NCBI RefSeq assembly: GCF_030818015.1
Contig: NZ_JAUSZX010000001.1
Location: forward strand, 1,674,001 to 1,738,000
Source: Arthrobacter globiformis
GTDB taxonomy: Bacteria; Actinomycetota; Actinomycetes; Actinomycetales; Micrococcaceae
Length of the DNA: 64,000 nt
Reading direction: 5' to 3'
How positions within the stretch are numbered: the first letter of the stretch is position 1; each line of letters opens with the position of its first letter. The notes under the pieces were generated by a model. That model worked only from the letters and a program-made list of their open reading frames with translations. It was not told where the DNA came from and ran no database searches. This document shows positions 1 through 8,057 of this stretch, one piece after another. The position numbers and the translations under genes were made by a program.

Positions 1-1153
1 CGATGCCGGAGTCAATGCGGATACCGGGGCCGGTGGGGTTCTTCAGGGTGCTCACGGTGCCGGGCGCGGGCATGAAGTTGCGGCCCGGATCCTCGCCGGT
101 GATGCGGAACTCGAAGGAGTGCCCGCGGACCTCGGGGTCGCCGTAGCCCAGCTCTTCGCCGCAGGCCAGGCGGAACTGCTCGCGGACCAGGTCGATGCCG
201 GTGACTTCCTCGGAGACGCAGTGCTCCACCTGCAGGCGGGTGTTGACCTCGAGGAAGGATATGGTGCCGTCCTGGCCGACGAGGAACTCGCAGGTTCCGG
301 CGCCGAGGTAGCCGGCTTCCTTCAGGATGGCCTTGGATGATTCGTAGAGGCGCCGGTTCTGCTCCTCCGTCAGGAAGGGGGCCGGGGCCTCCTCCACGAG
401 CTTCTGGTTGCGGCGCTGGAGTGAGCAGTCGCGGGTGGAGACGACCACGACGTTGCCGTGCGCGTCGGCGAGGCACTGGGTTTCGACATGGCGCGGGGAG
501 TCGAGGAACCGCTCGATGAAGCACTCGCCACGGCCGAAGGCTGCGGTGGCCTCGCGGACGGCGGAATCGAAGAGCTCGGGGATTTCCTCGCGGGTGCGGG
601 CCACCTTGATGCCGCGGCCCCCGCCGCCGAAGGCGGCCTTGATGGCCACGGGCAGGCCGAACTTGTCCGCGAACTCGAGGATTTCTTCCGCGGACTCAAC
701 GGGGTCGGCGGTGCCGGGCACCTGCGGGGCGCCCACCTTCTCGGCGATGTGGCGGGCCCGGACCTTGTCGCCGAGTGCGGAGATGGCTTCCGGCGACGGG
801 CCGATCCAGGTGATGCCGGCGTCGATGACTTTGGCTGCGAACTGGGCGTTCTCGGCCAGGAAGCCATAGCCGGGGTGGATGGCGTCGGCGCCGGACTGGC
901 GGGCCACGTCGAGCAGCTTGTCCATCACGAGGTAGGACTCGGCTGCCGTGTTGCCGCCCAGGGCATATGCTTCGTCGGCGAGCCGGACGTGGAGGGCGTC
1001 CCGGTCAGGGTCCGCGTAAACGGCGACGGAGGCGATGCCCTCGTCCCGGGCTGCGCGGATGATGCGGACGGCGATCTCACCGCGGTTCGCGATCAGAACC
1101 TTGGTGAGTTTTGAATGCACTGGACCTGCGGACTGCTCCGGCTTTACTGACAA
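1..1153 (-). CDS. accA3: Acyl-CoA carboxylase alpha subunit (biotin carboxylase part), 3' end outside window
   Basis: This is the biotin carboxylase half of the AccA3-type alpha chain, which carboxylates biotin with ATP and bicarbonate for acetyl-/propionyl-CoA carboxylase. The reverse-strand frame is open to the window edge (384 codons); such proteins usually reach about 590-600 residues, so the C-terminal biotinyl domain is missing from view. Visible are the N-terminal [13 protein letters not shown] segment, the ATP-grasp loop GGGGRGIK near residue 171 and [10 protein letters not shown] near residue 300. I chose the TTG at 1153 because GGAGA precedes it at good distance; a GTG at 1120 in the same frame is the alternative and lies closer to the conserved domain. 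Maf lies just upstream, and a palindrome shared with the beta-subunit promoter region overlaps the maf stop codon. Confidence 0.93.
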   Translation of the reverse strand, partial: MSVKPEQSAGPVHSKLTKVLIANRGEIAVRIIRAARDEGIASVAVYADPDRDALHVRLADEAYALGGNTAAESYLVMDKLLDVARQSGADAIHPGYGFLAENAQFAAKVIDAGITWIGPSPEAISALGDKVRARHIAEKVGAPQVPGTADPVESAEEILEFADKFGLPVAIKAAFGGGGRGIKVARTREEIPELFDSAVREATAAFGRGECFIERFLDSPRHVETQCLADAHGNVVVVSTRDCSLQRRNQKLVEEAPAPFLTEEQNRRLYESSKAILKEAGYLGAGTCEFLVGQDGTISFLEVNTRLQVEHCVSEEVTGIDLVREQFRLACGEELGYGDPEVRGHSFEFRITGEDPGRNFMPAPGTVSTLKNPTGPGIRIDSGI

Positions 1154-1244
1154 GACGTCTCCTTCTTTCCTTCAGGGAGCCTAGCCTGATTTTGAGGATT
1201 CCGCTGATATTGCTGGCGGAATCCGCGTGTAAGAGGCCCGGTCT

Positions 1245-1261
1245 TTGTAGGGAAGCTACAA
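1245..1261. promoter_or_regulatory. Palindrome upstream of accA3, shared with accD5 region
   Basis: TTGTAG-GGAAG-CTACAA is a perfect 6-bp inverted repeat with a 5-nt spacer. It overlaps the maf stop codon and lies about 92 bp upstream of the accA3 start. A near-identical palindrome is found at 9781-9797 upstream of the beta-subunit gene. It is a candidate operator for a regulator of acyl-CoA carboxylase; the regulator is unknown. Confidence 0.55.
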
Positions 1262-1915
1262 CTCCCCGGGAATTGCTGAGTCGGGCAGGTCCTGCCAGAA
1301 CTCGGTGATGCTCACGTGCGCCTGGGCCAGCAGGGAGCGCAGGGTGGATACCGACAGGCCGACGACGGCGTGCGGGTCGCCGTCGACTTTCCGGATGAAA
1401 GCGCCGCCCAGGCCGTCGATCGTGAAGGAGCCGGCGCAGTGGAGCGGCTCGCCGGTGGCGATGTAGGCGTCGATCTCCGCGAGTTGCATCTCCATGAAGT
1501 GCACCTCGGCGGAGGCGACGCTGCCCAGCGTGGCGCCGGAGCCCCCGTCGTCGTCCGTGTCGCGGCAGTCCACCAGCCAGTGGCCGGTGTGCAGGACCCC
1601 GCTGTTGCCGCTCATCCGCAGCATCCGCTGCCGGGCCACGTCCACTGTGTACGGCTTGCCGTGCGACTCGCCGTCGAACTCAAAAACCGAATCGCAGCCG
1701 AGCACCAGGGCCCCCTCGGCCTCCGGCAGCGACGCGACGGCCTCGGCCTTGGCGCGGGCCAGGAGCAAGGCGGTGTCGTGCGGATCGGTAACGCCGTAGC
1801 GTTCCTGCACGGCGTCCTCGTCGACGTCGGACACGAGGACCTCGTGTTCGATGCCGGCCTCAGTCAGGAGCTTGGTGCGGGCGGGGGACTGGGAGGCAAG
1901 GATGAGGCGGGTCAC
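1256..1915 (-). CDS. maf: Maf-like nucleotide pyrophosphatase
   Basis: Maf/YhdE-family nucleoside triphosphate pyrophosphatase, a cytoplasmic house-cleaning enzyme that hydrolyses non-canonical or selected dNTP/NTPs. The 219-residue length is normal. The family start LILASQSPARTKLL is seen at residues 3-16, and the GCDSVFEFDG region with the catalytic Asp follows near residue 74. It starts at GTG with no usable Shine-Dalgarno, but TAAGCT sits exactly 6 nt upstream, suggesting a leaderless message. In Mycobacterium maf lies between the epsilon/beta carboxylase genes and accA3. Here only the accA3 side of that neighbourhood is kept next to it. Confidence 0.93.
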   Translation of the reverse strand: MTRLILASQSPARTKLLTEAGIEHEVLVSDVDEDAVQERYGVTDPHDTALLLARAKAEAVASLPEAEGALVLGCDSVFEFDGESHGKPYTVDVARQRMLRMSGNSGVLHTGHWLVDCRDTDDDGGSGATLGSVASAEVHFMEMQLAEIDAYIATGEPLHCAGSFTIDGLGGAFIRKVDGDPHAVVGLSVSTLRSLLAQAHVSITEFWQDLPDSAIPGEL

Positions 1916-1921
1916 GGCTCC

Positions 1922-1927
1922 AGCTTA
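1922..1927 (-). promoter_or_regulatory. Putative -10 of maf, leaderless
   Basis: On the minus strand the hexamer TAAGCT lies 6 nt before the maf GTG, the geometry of actinobacterial leaderless promoters. Confidence 0.4.
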
Positions 1928-1945
1928 ATTCATCCCGGCAATTGC

Positions 1946-2767
1946 TCACCTAGCGGCGACCTCCAAGGGCTCCGCATCCGGCTCGGCGTCGGGCGCGGCC
2001 GCCGTTGCGTGCTCGGGCGTGCGGAGTTTCGCCCCTTCGACGTCAACATCCGGCAGGATGCGGTCCAGCCAGCGCGGCAGCCACCACGCCTTCTCGCCGA
2101 GGAGGTACGTGACCGCCGGAACGATCGTCATGCGCACCACGAAGGCGTCGACCAGTACGCCGAATGCCATCGCAAAGCCGAGCGGCCGGAACATGTTCAG
2201 GTGCGAGAAGATGAAGCCCGCGAAGACGCTGACCATGATGATGGCGGCAGCGGTGACTACCGCGGAAGCGTGGCTGAAGCCTGAGCGGACGGCGTCCTTG
2301 GCGGACTCGCCGCGCATGAAGGACTCACGCATGCCCGAGGCGATGAACATCTGGTAGTCCATGGCCAGCCCGAACAGCACGCCGATCAGGATGATCGGCA
2401 GGAAGCTCAGCACGGCGCCGGGGTTGTCGACGCCGAACACCGCACCCAGCCAGCCCCACTGGTAGACCGCCACCACGGCGCCGAATGCGGCCGCAAGCGA
2501 AAGCAGGAAGCCTCCGGTCGCCAGCAGCGGCACCACGATCGAGCGGAACACCAGCAGCAGCAGGATCAGCGAGAGCCCCACCACGATGGCCAGGTACGAC
2601 GGCAAGGCCTCGCCCAGCTTGGTGGAAACGTCAATGTTGCCTGCCGTCTGGCCGGTCAGGCCGATGCTGACTCCGGTGGAGTCCTCGATTTCGGCGCGCT
2701 CGGCGCGGATGCCGGAGACCGCGTTGACGGTGCCTGCGCTTGCCGGCCCTTCCTTCGGGGTTTGCAA
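1946..2767 (-). pseudogene. MMPL-family transporter, 5'-truncated remnant
   Basis: Only the C-terminal third of an MMPL/RND-type lipid or drug exporter remains: about 273 residues, whereas full members usually have 700 or more. The remnant has a short extracytoplasmic tail, then five or six membrane segments with the transport-core motif GLAMDYQMF, then an acidic cytoplasmic tail. Upstream the frame continues only a dozen codons before a stop, and beyond that lies the promoter region of a divergent gene; no frame there encodes an N-terminal half. The TTG usable as a start has no ribosome binding site. A deletion most likely removed the 5' part. A functional half-transporter cannot be ruled out but would be unusual. 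Confidence 0.7.
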
Positions 2768-2799
2768 GTTTGCACTCTGCGCAACTGTGCTTGGAATGC

Positions 2800-2839
2800 T
2801 TCACAGCTTGCACGGCAAAATTCACAGCGTCTTCACAGC
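2800..2839 (+). promoter_or_regulatory. PhoP-type direct-repeat operator
   Basis: TCACAGC-GTCT-TCACAGC is found at 2822-2839, two identical heptamers in 11-bp register, with a third TCACAGC at 2801-2807. This matches the consensus reported for Mycobacterium tuberculosis PhoP (TCACAGC-N4-TCACAGC). It lies about 100 bp upstream of the exported protein gene at 2937 and just outside the MMPL remnant. A PhoP-like OmpR-family regulator probably controls the rightward gene; no such regulator is encoded nearby. Confidence 0.6.
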
Positions 2840-2936
2840 CGGACAAGAGACGTTCTTGAGGAGGAGGGTGCATCCTGTTGTCGTGGCCGGCACGGCGGCA
2901 ATGATGCCTCAAGGCCGGCGAATCGAGGAGCGGACC

Positions 2937-3500
2937 ATGGAGCGTTCAAAGAAGGTGGCTCTCGGACTGGGCGCGACTGCCTTGGCACTTGGCACCGGAT
3001 TCGGTGTCAGCGGAATGGCAGCCACAACAACAGCCACTCCGGCGCTTACCCCCACATCAAGCAGTACATCCAGCGGTCCCGCTGACGGGCTGCGTTTCGA
3101 CGGCGGCCGGCACGGAGATGGACGTGGCCGCGGTCACGGGGTGGTCAAAGCGGACGCCGCGGTGCTCGCGGCCAAGCTGGGCGTGGATCAGGCCAAGCTC
3201 GAGGACGCCCTGCGGGCATTCCGCCAGGCCAACCGTCCGAGCGGCCCCCGCACCGATGGCACCAAACCGGACAGGGCAGCCAAGGAGGGTGCGCTGGCAG
3301 CATCGCTGGCCAAATCCCTGCGCATCGATGAAGCCAAGGTCAAGGCCGCACTCGAGGAACTTCGCACCCAGGCGCAGGCGGGCCGTGCGGCTGCCCTGAA
3401 GAGCCGGCTCGATCAGGCGGTGAAGGACGGCACGCTCACCCAGTCCGAAGCCGACGCCGTGACGAAGGCCGTGGAAAAGGGCGTGATCGGCGGCCACTAG
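2937..3500 (+). CDS. Small exported helical protein of unknown function
   Basis: A 187-residue protein of no recognised function. It begins with a signal-peptide-like stretch (two Lys, then an Ala/Leu/Gly-rich hydrophobic run to about residue 28), then a Thr/Ser linker, then a Gly/Arg/His-rich patch. Two related helical segments follow: LAAKLGVDQAKLEDALR near residue 78 and LAKSLRIDEAKVKAALEEL near residue 123. It ends with a segment like LTQSEADAV. The LGVDxAKLxxAL pattern occurs in many uncharacterised exported actinobacterial proteins. The ATG is set by GAGGAG 7 nt upstream. A PhoP-like direct repeat upstream suggests control by an envelope-stress two-component system. Confidence 0.75.
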   Translation: MERSKKVALGLGATALALGTGFGVSGMAATTTATPALTPTSSSTSSGPADGLRFDGGRHGDGRGRGHGVVKADAAVLAAKLGVDQAKLEDALRAFRQANRPSGPRTDGTKPDRAAKEGALAASLAKSLRIDEAKVKAALEELRTQAQAGRAAALKSRLDQAVKDGTLTQSEADAVTKAVEKGVIGGH

Positions 3501-3559
3501 GCCCGGTCAGCGGGCCCGGAACCCGGCGTGGTCTGGTCCATGCCGGAGGGGCTGGTCTG

Positions 3560-4264
3560 TCAGCTTGTCCGGTCGACGGCGGAGAGGATTGCCGCTCCGA
3601 GTTCCGCGGGCTTGGTGAACTGGGGCCAGTGCCCGGTGGGAAGATCCACGAGCTCCACATCGCGGATGCGGGCGAGCTCTTCAACGTAGGGGTGCCCGGC
3701 GTCCATCCACTCCGTCAGCAATGAGGACGGGAACTCGCAGGCAATCACCGTGGCAGGGACGTCGTAGCGGCGCACATCGTGCAGGTGCTGCTTGTCGCAG
3801 GCCACGGCCTTTGGTTGCGGGATGGCCCGTGCGCGGAATGCTTCCCGCAGCCCGTCGTCGAGGTCGGTGAGGTCGGCGTCGTCGAACACGTCCCATGAGG
3901 GCAAGGGGATCTCGTCACCGTCAGCTGGCAGTTCATCATTGATGACCCCGCCTTCCCCGAGTGGTCCGCTGTCCACGTACACGGCCCGGATTACGCGGTC
4001 CGGGCGCTCGTCCACGGCGCCGTGGATGATGGCCCCGCCGCCGGAGTGGCCGACGAGGACCAGCGGGCCCTCAATGCCGTCAATCGCTTCCACGACCGCG
4101 TTGATGTGGTCGCGGAGCCCGATGCCGGTCCGCTTGGCGTCCTTCCCTTCGAGCCCCGGAAGGGTCAGCGCATGGATCTGGTGTCCGGCCTCCACAAGCG
4201 GGGGAGTGACACCGGACCAGGAGGAACCATCGAGCCAGAAACCGGGAACCAGAATGATGTCCAT
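3560..4264 (-). CDS. Alpha/beta-fold hydrolase
   Basis: A 234-residue cytoplasmic alpha/beta hydrolase of the small esterase type. The N-terminus IILVPGFWLDGSSW carries the oxyanion-hole region; the nucleophile elbow GHSGGG places the catalytic Ser near residue 74; the late PTGHWPQF supplies the His near residue 211. The substrate cannot be told from sequence; relatives include salicylate-esterase-like and dehalogenase-like enzymes. The ATG is preceded by TAGGGT at 6 nt, a leaderless arrangement. A strong hairpin separates it from the upstream symporter gene, so it is probably transcribed on its own. Confidence 0.85.
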   Translation of the reverse strand: MDIILVPGFWLDGSSWSGVTPPLVEAGHQIHALTLPGLEGKDAKRTGIGLRDHINAVVEAIDGIEGPLVLVGHSGGGAIIHGAVDERPDRVIRAVYVDSGPLGEGGVINDELPADGDEIPLPSWDVFDDADLTDLDDGLREAFRARAIPQPKAVACDKQHLHDVRRYDVPATVIACEFPSSLLTEWMDAGHPYVEELARIRDVELVDLPTGHWPQFTKPAELGAAILSAVDRTS

Positions 4265-4270
4265 GCCGGT

Positions 4271-4276
4271 ACCCTA
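4271..4276 (-). promoter_or_regulatory. Putative -10 of the alpha/beta hydrolase gene, leaderless
   Basis: TAGGGT on the minus strand lies 6 nt before the ATG at 4264, with no Shine-Dalgarno in between. Confidence 0.4.
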
Positions 4277-4322
4277 CCCTTGCTGCCCGCCGCCCGGGGC
4301 CCATTTGGGCGGCCGGACTTAA

Positions 4323-4371
4323 AATGCGTGTGCCCCGGGGCCAGTTCAGGAACTCCCGGGGCACACGCATT
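4323..4371 (-). terminator. Intrinsic terminator downstream of the DAACS symporter
   Basis: Perfect 17-bp inverted repeat with arms at 4323-4339 and 4355-4371 and a 15-nt loop. In the leftward reading it is followed by TTTT, and it lies 11 bp past the symporter stop codon. Confidence 0.8.
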
Positions 4372-4381
4372 CAAGGGGCGA

Positions 4382-5785
4382 TCAGGCCTTCGACTCGGCC
4401 AGTTCACGCTCGGCGGCGGCGGGCGCCTCTTCCTCGCGGAAGGCCTCCCCGGTGCGGGGTGCGTTGTAGAGGGTTTCGTCGAGGATTCCCTGGCGCTTGG
4501 CCACAATGGCGGGCACGAGTGCCTGGCCGGCGACGTTGACCGCCGTGCGGCCCATGTCCAGGATGGGGTCGATGGCCAGCAGGAGTCCGACGCCGGCCAG
4601 CGGCAGTCCCAGCGTGGACAGGGTCAGCGTCAGCATGACGACGGCGCCGGTGGTTCCCGCCGTCGCAGCGGACCCGAGGACGGAAACCAGGGCGATGAGC
4701 ACGTACTGGCTGAAGTCGAGCTGGATCCCGAAGAACTGGGCTACGAAGATGGCCGCTACAGCCGGGTAGATTGCCGCGCAGCCGTCCATTTTGGTGGTGG
4801 CGCCCAGCGGAACGGCGAAGGAGGCGTAGCCCCGGGGAACGCCGAGGTTGCGCTCAGTGACGCGCTGGGTCAGCGGCAGTGTGCCGATGGAGGAGCGGGA
4901 AACGAAGGCCAGCTGGATGGCCGGCCACGCGCCGGAGAAGTACTGCTTGACCGACAGGCCGTGGGAGCGGACCAGGACCGGGTAGACGCCGAACAGCACC
5001 AGGGCGAGGCCGAGGTAGATGGCAACCGTGAACTTGCCCAGTGAGCCGATGGTGTCCCAGCCGTAGACGGCCACCGCGTTGCCGATCAGGCCCACGGTGC
5101 CCAGCGGTGCGATGCGGATGATCCACCACAGCACCTTCTGGATGACGGCCAGCGCAGAGGCGTTGAGGGCCAGGAACGGCTCGGCCTGCTTGCCCACCTT
5201 GAGGGCGGCAACGCCGACGGCGATGGCGATGACCAGGATCTGCAGGACGTTGAAGCTGACGGACGTGGTTACGGCGCCGGAGCCGGTGACGGTGGAGCTG
5301 GCGCCAAGGCCCAGGAAGTTCTTGGGGAACAGGCCTATGAGGAACGCCCACCAGTCGCCCTGCTTGCCGTCGTACTCCGCGTCGCCGGAGATTCCGGTGT
5401 TTGCGCCCGGCTGCAGGAGCACGCCCAGGCCGATGCCGATCAGCACGGCGACCAGCGACGTGATGGCAAACCACAGCAGCGTGTTCCAGGCCAGCCGCGC
5501 CGCGTTGGAGACCTCACGCAGGTTGGAGATGGAGCTCACCACGGCGGTGAAGATCAGCGGCACGACGGCGGTCTGCAGCAGTGACACGTAGCTGGAGCCG
5601 ATGGTCTGCAGCGTAGCGCCCAGCCCGTTGGGGTTGGTCTTTGTGCTGCCGGTGTACTTGGCCAGCAGGCCAAGCCCCAGCCCGACGATCAGGGCCGCGA
5701 TGATCTGGAAGCCGAAGGAACCTGCCCACCGGGGCAGTTGGAAGCCGGGGCGCCCGGCCGTGGATGAAGTGGTTTGATTGCTCAC
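4382..5785 (-). CDS. Dicarboxylate/amino acid:cation symporter (DAACS family)
   Basis: A 467-residue membrane carrier of the DctA/GltP family, which takes up C4-dicarboxylates or acidic amino acids with protons or sodium. Visible are eight or so hydrophobic segments, the re-entrant serine-containing region SRSSIGTLPLTQRV near residue 297 and the substrate-binding TTKMDGCAAIYPAVAAIF near residue 330, which corresponds to the NMDGT motif of glutamate transporters. The substrate is not settled by sequence. Translation starts at GTG with TAGCTT 6 nt upstream and no Shine-Dalgarno. It is followed by a strong terminator and is part of the block inserted between the carboxylase genes. Confidence 0.92.
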   Translation of the reverse strand: MSNQTTSSTAGRPGFQLPRWAGSFGFQIIAALIVGLGLGLLAKYTGSTKTNPNGLGATLQTIGSSYVSLLQTAVVPLIFTAVVSSISNLREVSNAARLAWNTLLWFAITSLVAVLIGIGLGVLLQPGANTGISGDAEYDGKQGDWWAFLIGLFPKNFLGLGASSTVTGSGAVTTSVSFNVLQILVIAIAVGVAALKVGKQAEPFLALNASALAVIQKVLWWIIRIAPLGTVGLIGNAVAVYGWDTIGSLGKFTVAIYLGLALVLFGVYPVLVRSHGLSVKQYFSGAWPAIQLAFVSRSSIGTLPLTQRVTERNLGVPRGYASFAVPLGATTKMDGCAAIYPAVAAIFVAQFFGIQLDFSQYVLIALVSVLGSAATAGTTGAVVMLTLTLSTLGLPLAGVGLLLAIDPILDMGRTAVNVAGQALVPAIVAKRQGILDETLYNAPRTGEAFREEEAPAAAERELAESKA

Positions 5786-5791
5786 CAGAAC

Positions 5792-5797
5792 AAGCTA
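5792..5797 (-). promoter_or_regulatory. Putative -10 of the symporter gene, leaderless
   Basis: TAGCTT on the minus strand lies 6 nt before the GTG start at 5785. Confidence 0.4.
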
Positions 5798-5941
5798 GGC
5801 CGCCTAAAATACAGCTTCCAGCGGACATTGAGAAATATTACGCGTGTGGATGAGTGGTTGATGGTCCCGATGCCCGGTAATCGGCGCGAGGCCGGTGTTT
5901 TATTAAGTTATTCCCGCGGCGCGTGTGGCAAACATCTCGCC

Positions 5942-7642
5942 TCAGCGGCGGTCAGGCGAGTCGAGCATGGCGCGCTTCAGGGTGTCGAGGCCCACGGAGC
6001 CGATGTTTAGTGCCTTGGTGTGGAAGGCCTTGAGGTCGAAATCCGGCCGGGCTTCGAGTTCCTCGCGGATCTGTTCCCACAGCCGCTGTCCCACCTTGTA
6101 GGACGGGGCCTGGCCCGGCCAGCCGAGGTAGCGTGCGAACTCGAACTGAAGGTTGCCCTCGCTGATGTCCAGGTTGGCCTTGAGGAAATCGAAGCCCTTC
6201 TCCGGTGTCCACGTGCCCGTTCCCCAGCGTGCGGGCACGTCAAGCTCCAGGTGCACCCCGATATCGAACACCACACGGGCAGCCCGCATCCGCTGCATGT
6301 CCAGCATGCCCATGTGGTCGCCCGGATCCTTAAGGTAGCCGAGTTCCTCCATGAGCTTTTCGGCGTACAGGGCCCAGCCCTCGCCGTGTCCCGACGTCCA
6401 GCAGACGTTGCGCCGCCAGCTGTTGAGCAGCTCGCGGCGGTAGACGGCGGTGGCCACCTGCAGGTGGTGGCCGGGAACGCCCTCATGGAACACCGTGGTG
6501 GTTTCGGCCCAGGTGGTGAAGGAGTCCTCGCCTGCGGGAACGGACCACCACATCCGACCGGGCCGGCTGAAGTCGTCCGTCGGCCCCGTGTAATAGATGC
6601 CGCCCTCGTCAGTGGGCGCGATCCGGCATTCAAGCGTCTTCATGACGTCGGGAATCTCGAAGTGGACGCCGGCAAGATCGGATATGGCGCGGTCGGACAG
6701 CTCCTGCATCCATGCGGTCAGGGCATCTGTTCCCCTGATCCGGCGGGCGGGGTCGCTGTTGAGGATCTCCTTGGCCTCCGCGATGGAGGCGCCCGGCTTG
6801 ATTTGCCCAGCTACCTGTTCCTGGGCGGCAATGATCCGCTCGAGTTCCTCAACGCCCCACGCGTAGGTTTCTTCGAGGTCGACGGCGGCGCCAAGGAACA
6901 CCCGCGAGGCGAGGGCGTAGCGCTCCCGGCCCACGGCGTCCTTCTCCGGCGCCACGGGCAGCAACTCCTCCTGCAGGAACGCGGCCAGCCCGGCGTACGC
7001 CCCCCGGGCAGCGGCGGCACCGGCGTCGAGCTTTTCCTGCAGTTCCGCCGGCAGCGGGCCGTCCGCGGTTTTGGCTTCGGCCGCGAGCTTGGCGAAGAAG
7101 CCGTCCTCGGCGGCGTATTTGGTGGTCTGTTCGATCACGATCGACACCTGGCGCCGGGCCGAGACCTTGCCGCGCTCCTTGGCCGTCCGCAGGGACTCGA
7201 TGTAGCCGCTGATGGCCGCCGGCACGCTGTGCGTGCGGCCCGCGATGTTCGCCCAGTGCTCCTCGGTGTCCGTGGGCATGAGGTCGAAGATCGACCGGAT
7301 GTTCTGCGCCGGGGAATCGATGTTGTTCAGCTCGGCGAGATTCCAGCCCGAGTCGTGGATCTCCAGCTGGAGGCCGAGGCGTTCGCGCAGGGCATCGAGG
7401 GTGACGGCGTCGACGTCGTCGACGGGTTCCAGCCCCTCGAGGGCCTCCAGGGTCTTTCTTTCTGCGGTGGCGAACCTGCCGAGTCCGGCAGGGGAAAAGT
7501 CCTGGAACTCGGTGTCATGCCCCGGGATGCCGAGCGTGGTGGCCAGGCTCGGGTCCAGGACAACGAGTGCGTCGGTGTGGGCGTCGGCGACGGCGTCAAT
7601 GGCGGTCCGGGGGCGCGCTGGGGCTGCAGATTCAGTAGTCAC
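5942..7642 (-). CDS. DUF885-family putative metallopeptidase
   Basis: A 566-residue protein of the DUF885 family, soluble and without a signal peptide. Around residue 387 it has FHEGVPGHHLQ, an HExxxxHH arrangement typical of the family and consistent with zinc binding. Further conserved-looking blocks are SGHGEGWALYAEKLMEE and a C-terminal YLGWPGQAPSYKVGQ. Family members are annotated as predicted carboxypeptidases, but few have been tested, so the substrate is unknown. It starts at GTG, with TAGTCT 6 nt upstream. It lies between the symporter and the carboxylase epsilon subunit on the same strand, but the 187-bp upstream gap suggests a separate transcript. Confidence 0.88.
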   Translation of the reverse strand: MTTESAAPARPRTAIDAVADAHTDALVVLDPSLATTLGIPGHDTEFQDFSPAGLGRFATAERKTLEALEGLEPVDDVDAVTLDALRERLGLQLEIHDSGWNLAELNNIDSPAQNIRSIFDLMPTDTEEHWANIAGRTHSVPAAISGYIESLRTAKERGKVSARRQVSIVIEQTTKYAAEDGFFAKLAAEAKTADGPLPAELQEKLDAGAAAARGAYAGLAAFLQEELLPVAPEKDAVGRERYALASRVFLGAAVDLEETYAWGVEELERIIAAQEQVAGQIKPGASIAEAKEILNSDPARRIRGTDALTAWMQELSDRAISDLAGVHFEIPDVMKTLECRIAPTDEGGIYYTGPTDDFSRPGRMWWSVPAGEDSFTTWAETTTVFHEGVPGHHLQVATAVYRRELLNSWRRNVCWTSGHGEGWALYAEKLMEELGYLKDPGDHMGMLDMQRMRAARVVFDIGVHLELDVPARWGTGTWTPEKGFDFLKANLDISEGNLQFEFARYLGWPGQAPSYKVGQRLWEQIREELEARPDFDLKAFHTKALNIGSVGLDTLKRAMLDSPDRR

Positions 7643-7648
7643 CCCACG

Positions 7649-7654
7649 AGACTA
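7649..7654 (-). promoter_or_regulatory. Putative -10 of the DUF885 gene, leaderless
   Basis: TAGTCT on the minus strand lies 6 nt before the GTG at 7642. Confidence 0.4.
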
Positions 7655-7760
7655 ACCGCGGGATTCCGGTTATGAAAGACTCACTGAACTATTCAGTAGC
7701 AGGGGCCTCCGCCGCCTGGGCCCACGCCGCCGAGGGGCCCAAATCGAGCTTGCGAGATTG

Positions 7761-7823
7761 GGGAGGCAGCGGGGAGGTTTCCTGGCCGAGCGAAGCGAGG
7801 TTTCCTTAGGGAGGCGGTGGGGA
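7761..7823. repeat. Short direct repeats in noncoding spacer
   Basis: GAGGTTTCCT occurs at 7774-7783 and 7797-7806, and the G-rich GGGAGGCRGYGGGGA occurs at 7761-7775 and 7809-7823, giving an A-B-B-A layout of direct repeats. They sit in the spacer between accE and the DUF885 gene. Function unknown. Confidence 0.4.
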
Positions 7824-7829
7824 CGGACC

Positions 7830-8057
7830 CTAGCCCCGGCTTCGCTTCCAGGCTCCCGGACCCGGTGTCGGCTCCAGCCGCAGCTGCTGGCGCCGCACCC
7901 AGTGCCGCGTGCTCGGCTTCGCTGGGCCGTCCGCTGCGGCGGGACCCAGGGAAAGCACGACGGCGGTAAGCGCCGCCAGCTCCTCGGGCGTCGGTTCGCC
8001 CTTGGTAACGGAGAACAGGGTTTCGGCCGGCCCAACCGCCGGATTCCGGGCGCTCAC
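7830..8057 (-). CDS. accE: Acyl-CoA carboxylase epsilon subunit
   Basis: A 75-residue protein matching the small epsilon subunit that tightens the alpha-beta complex of actinobacterial acyl-CoA carboxylases. Supporting features are position and form: its GTG start overlaps the beta-subunit stop (GTGA), it has an N-terminal helical [17 protein letters not shown] segment, and it ends with an Arg-rich tail and GPGAWKRSR as in other epsilon subunits. The beta and epsilon genes are therefore translationally coupled. The family is poorly conserved, so the call depends on context as well as sequence. Confidence 0.85.
   Translation of the reverse strand: MSARNPAVGPAETLFSVTKGEPTPEELAALTAVVLSLGPAAADGPAKPSTRHWVRRQQLRLEPTPGPGAWKRSRG

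Noticed and set aside
2586..3500. A longer version of the exported protein starting at 2586
   Set aside because: The extension overlaps the MMPL remnant and the PhoP-like site; the ATG at 2937 has a good ribosome binding site and begins a signal peptide.
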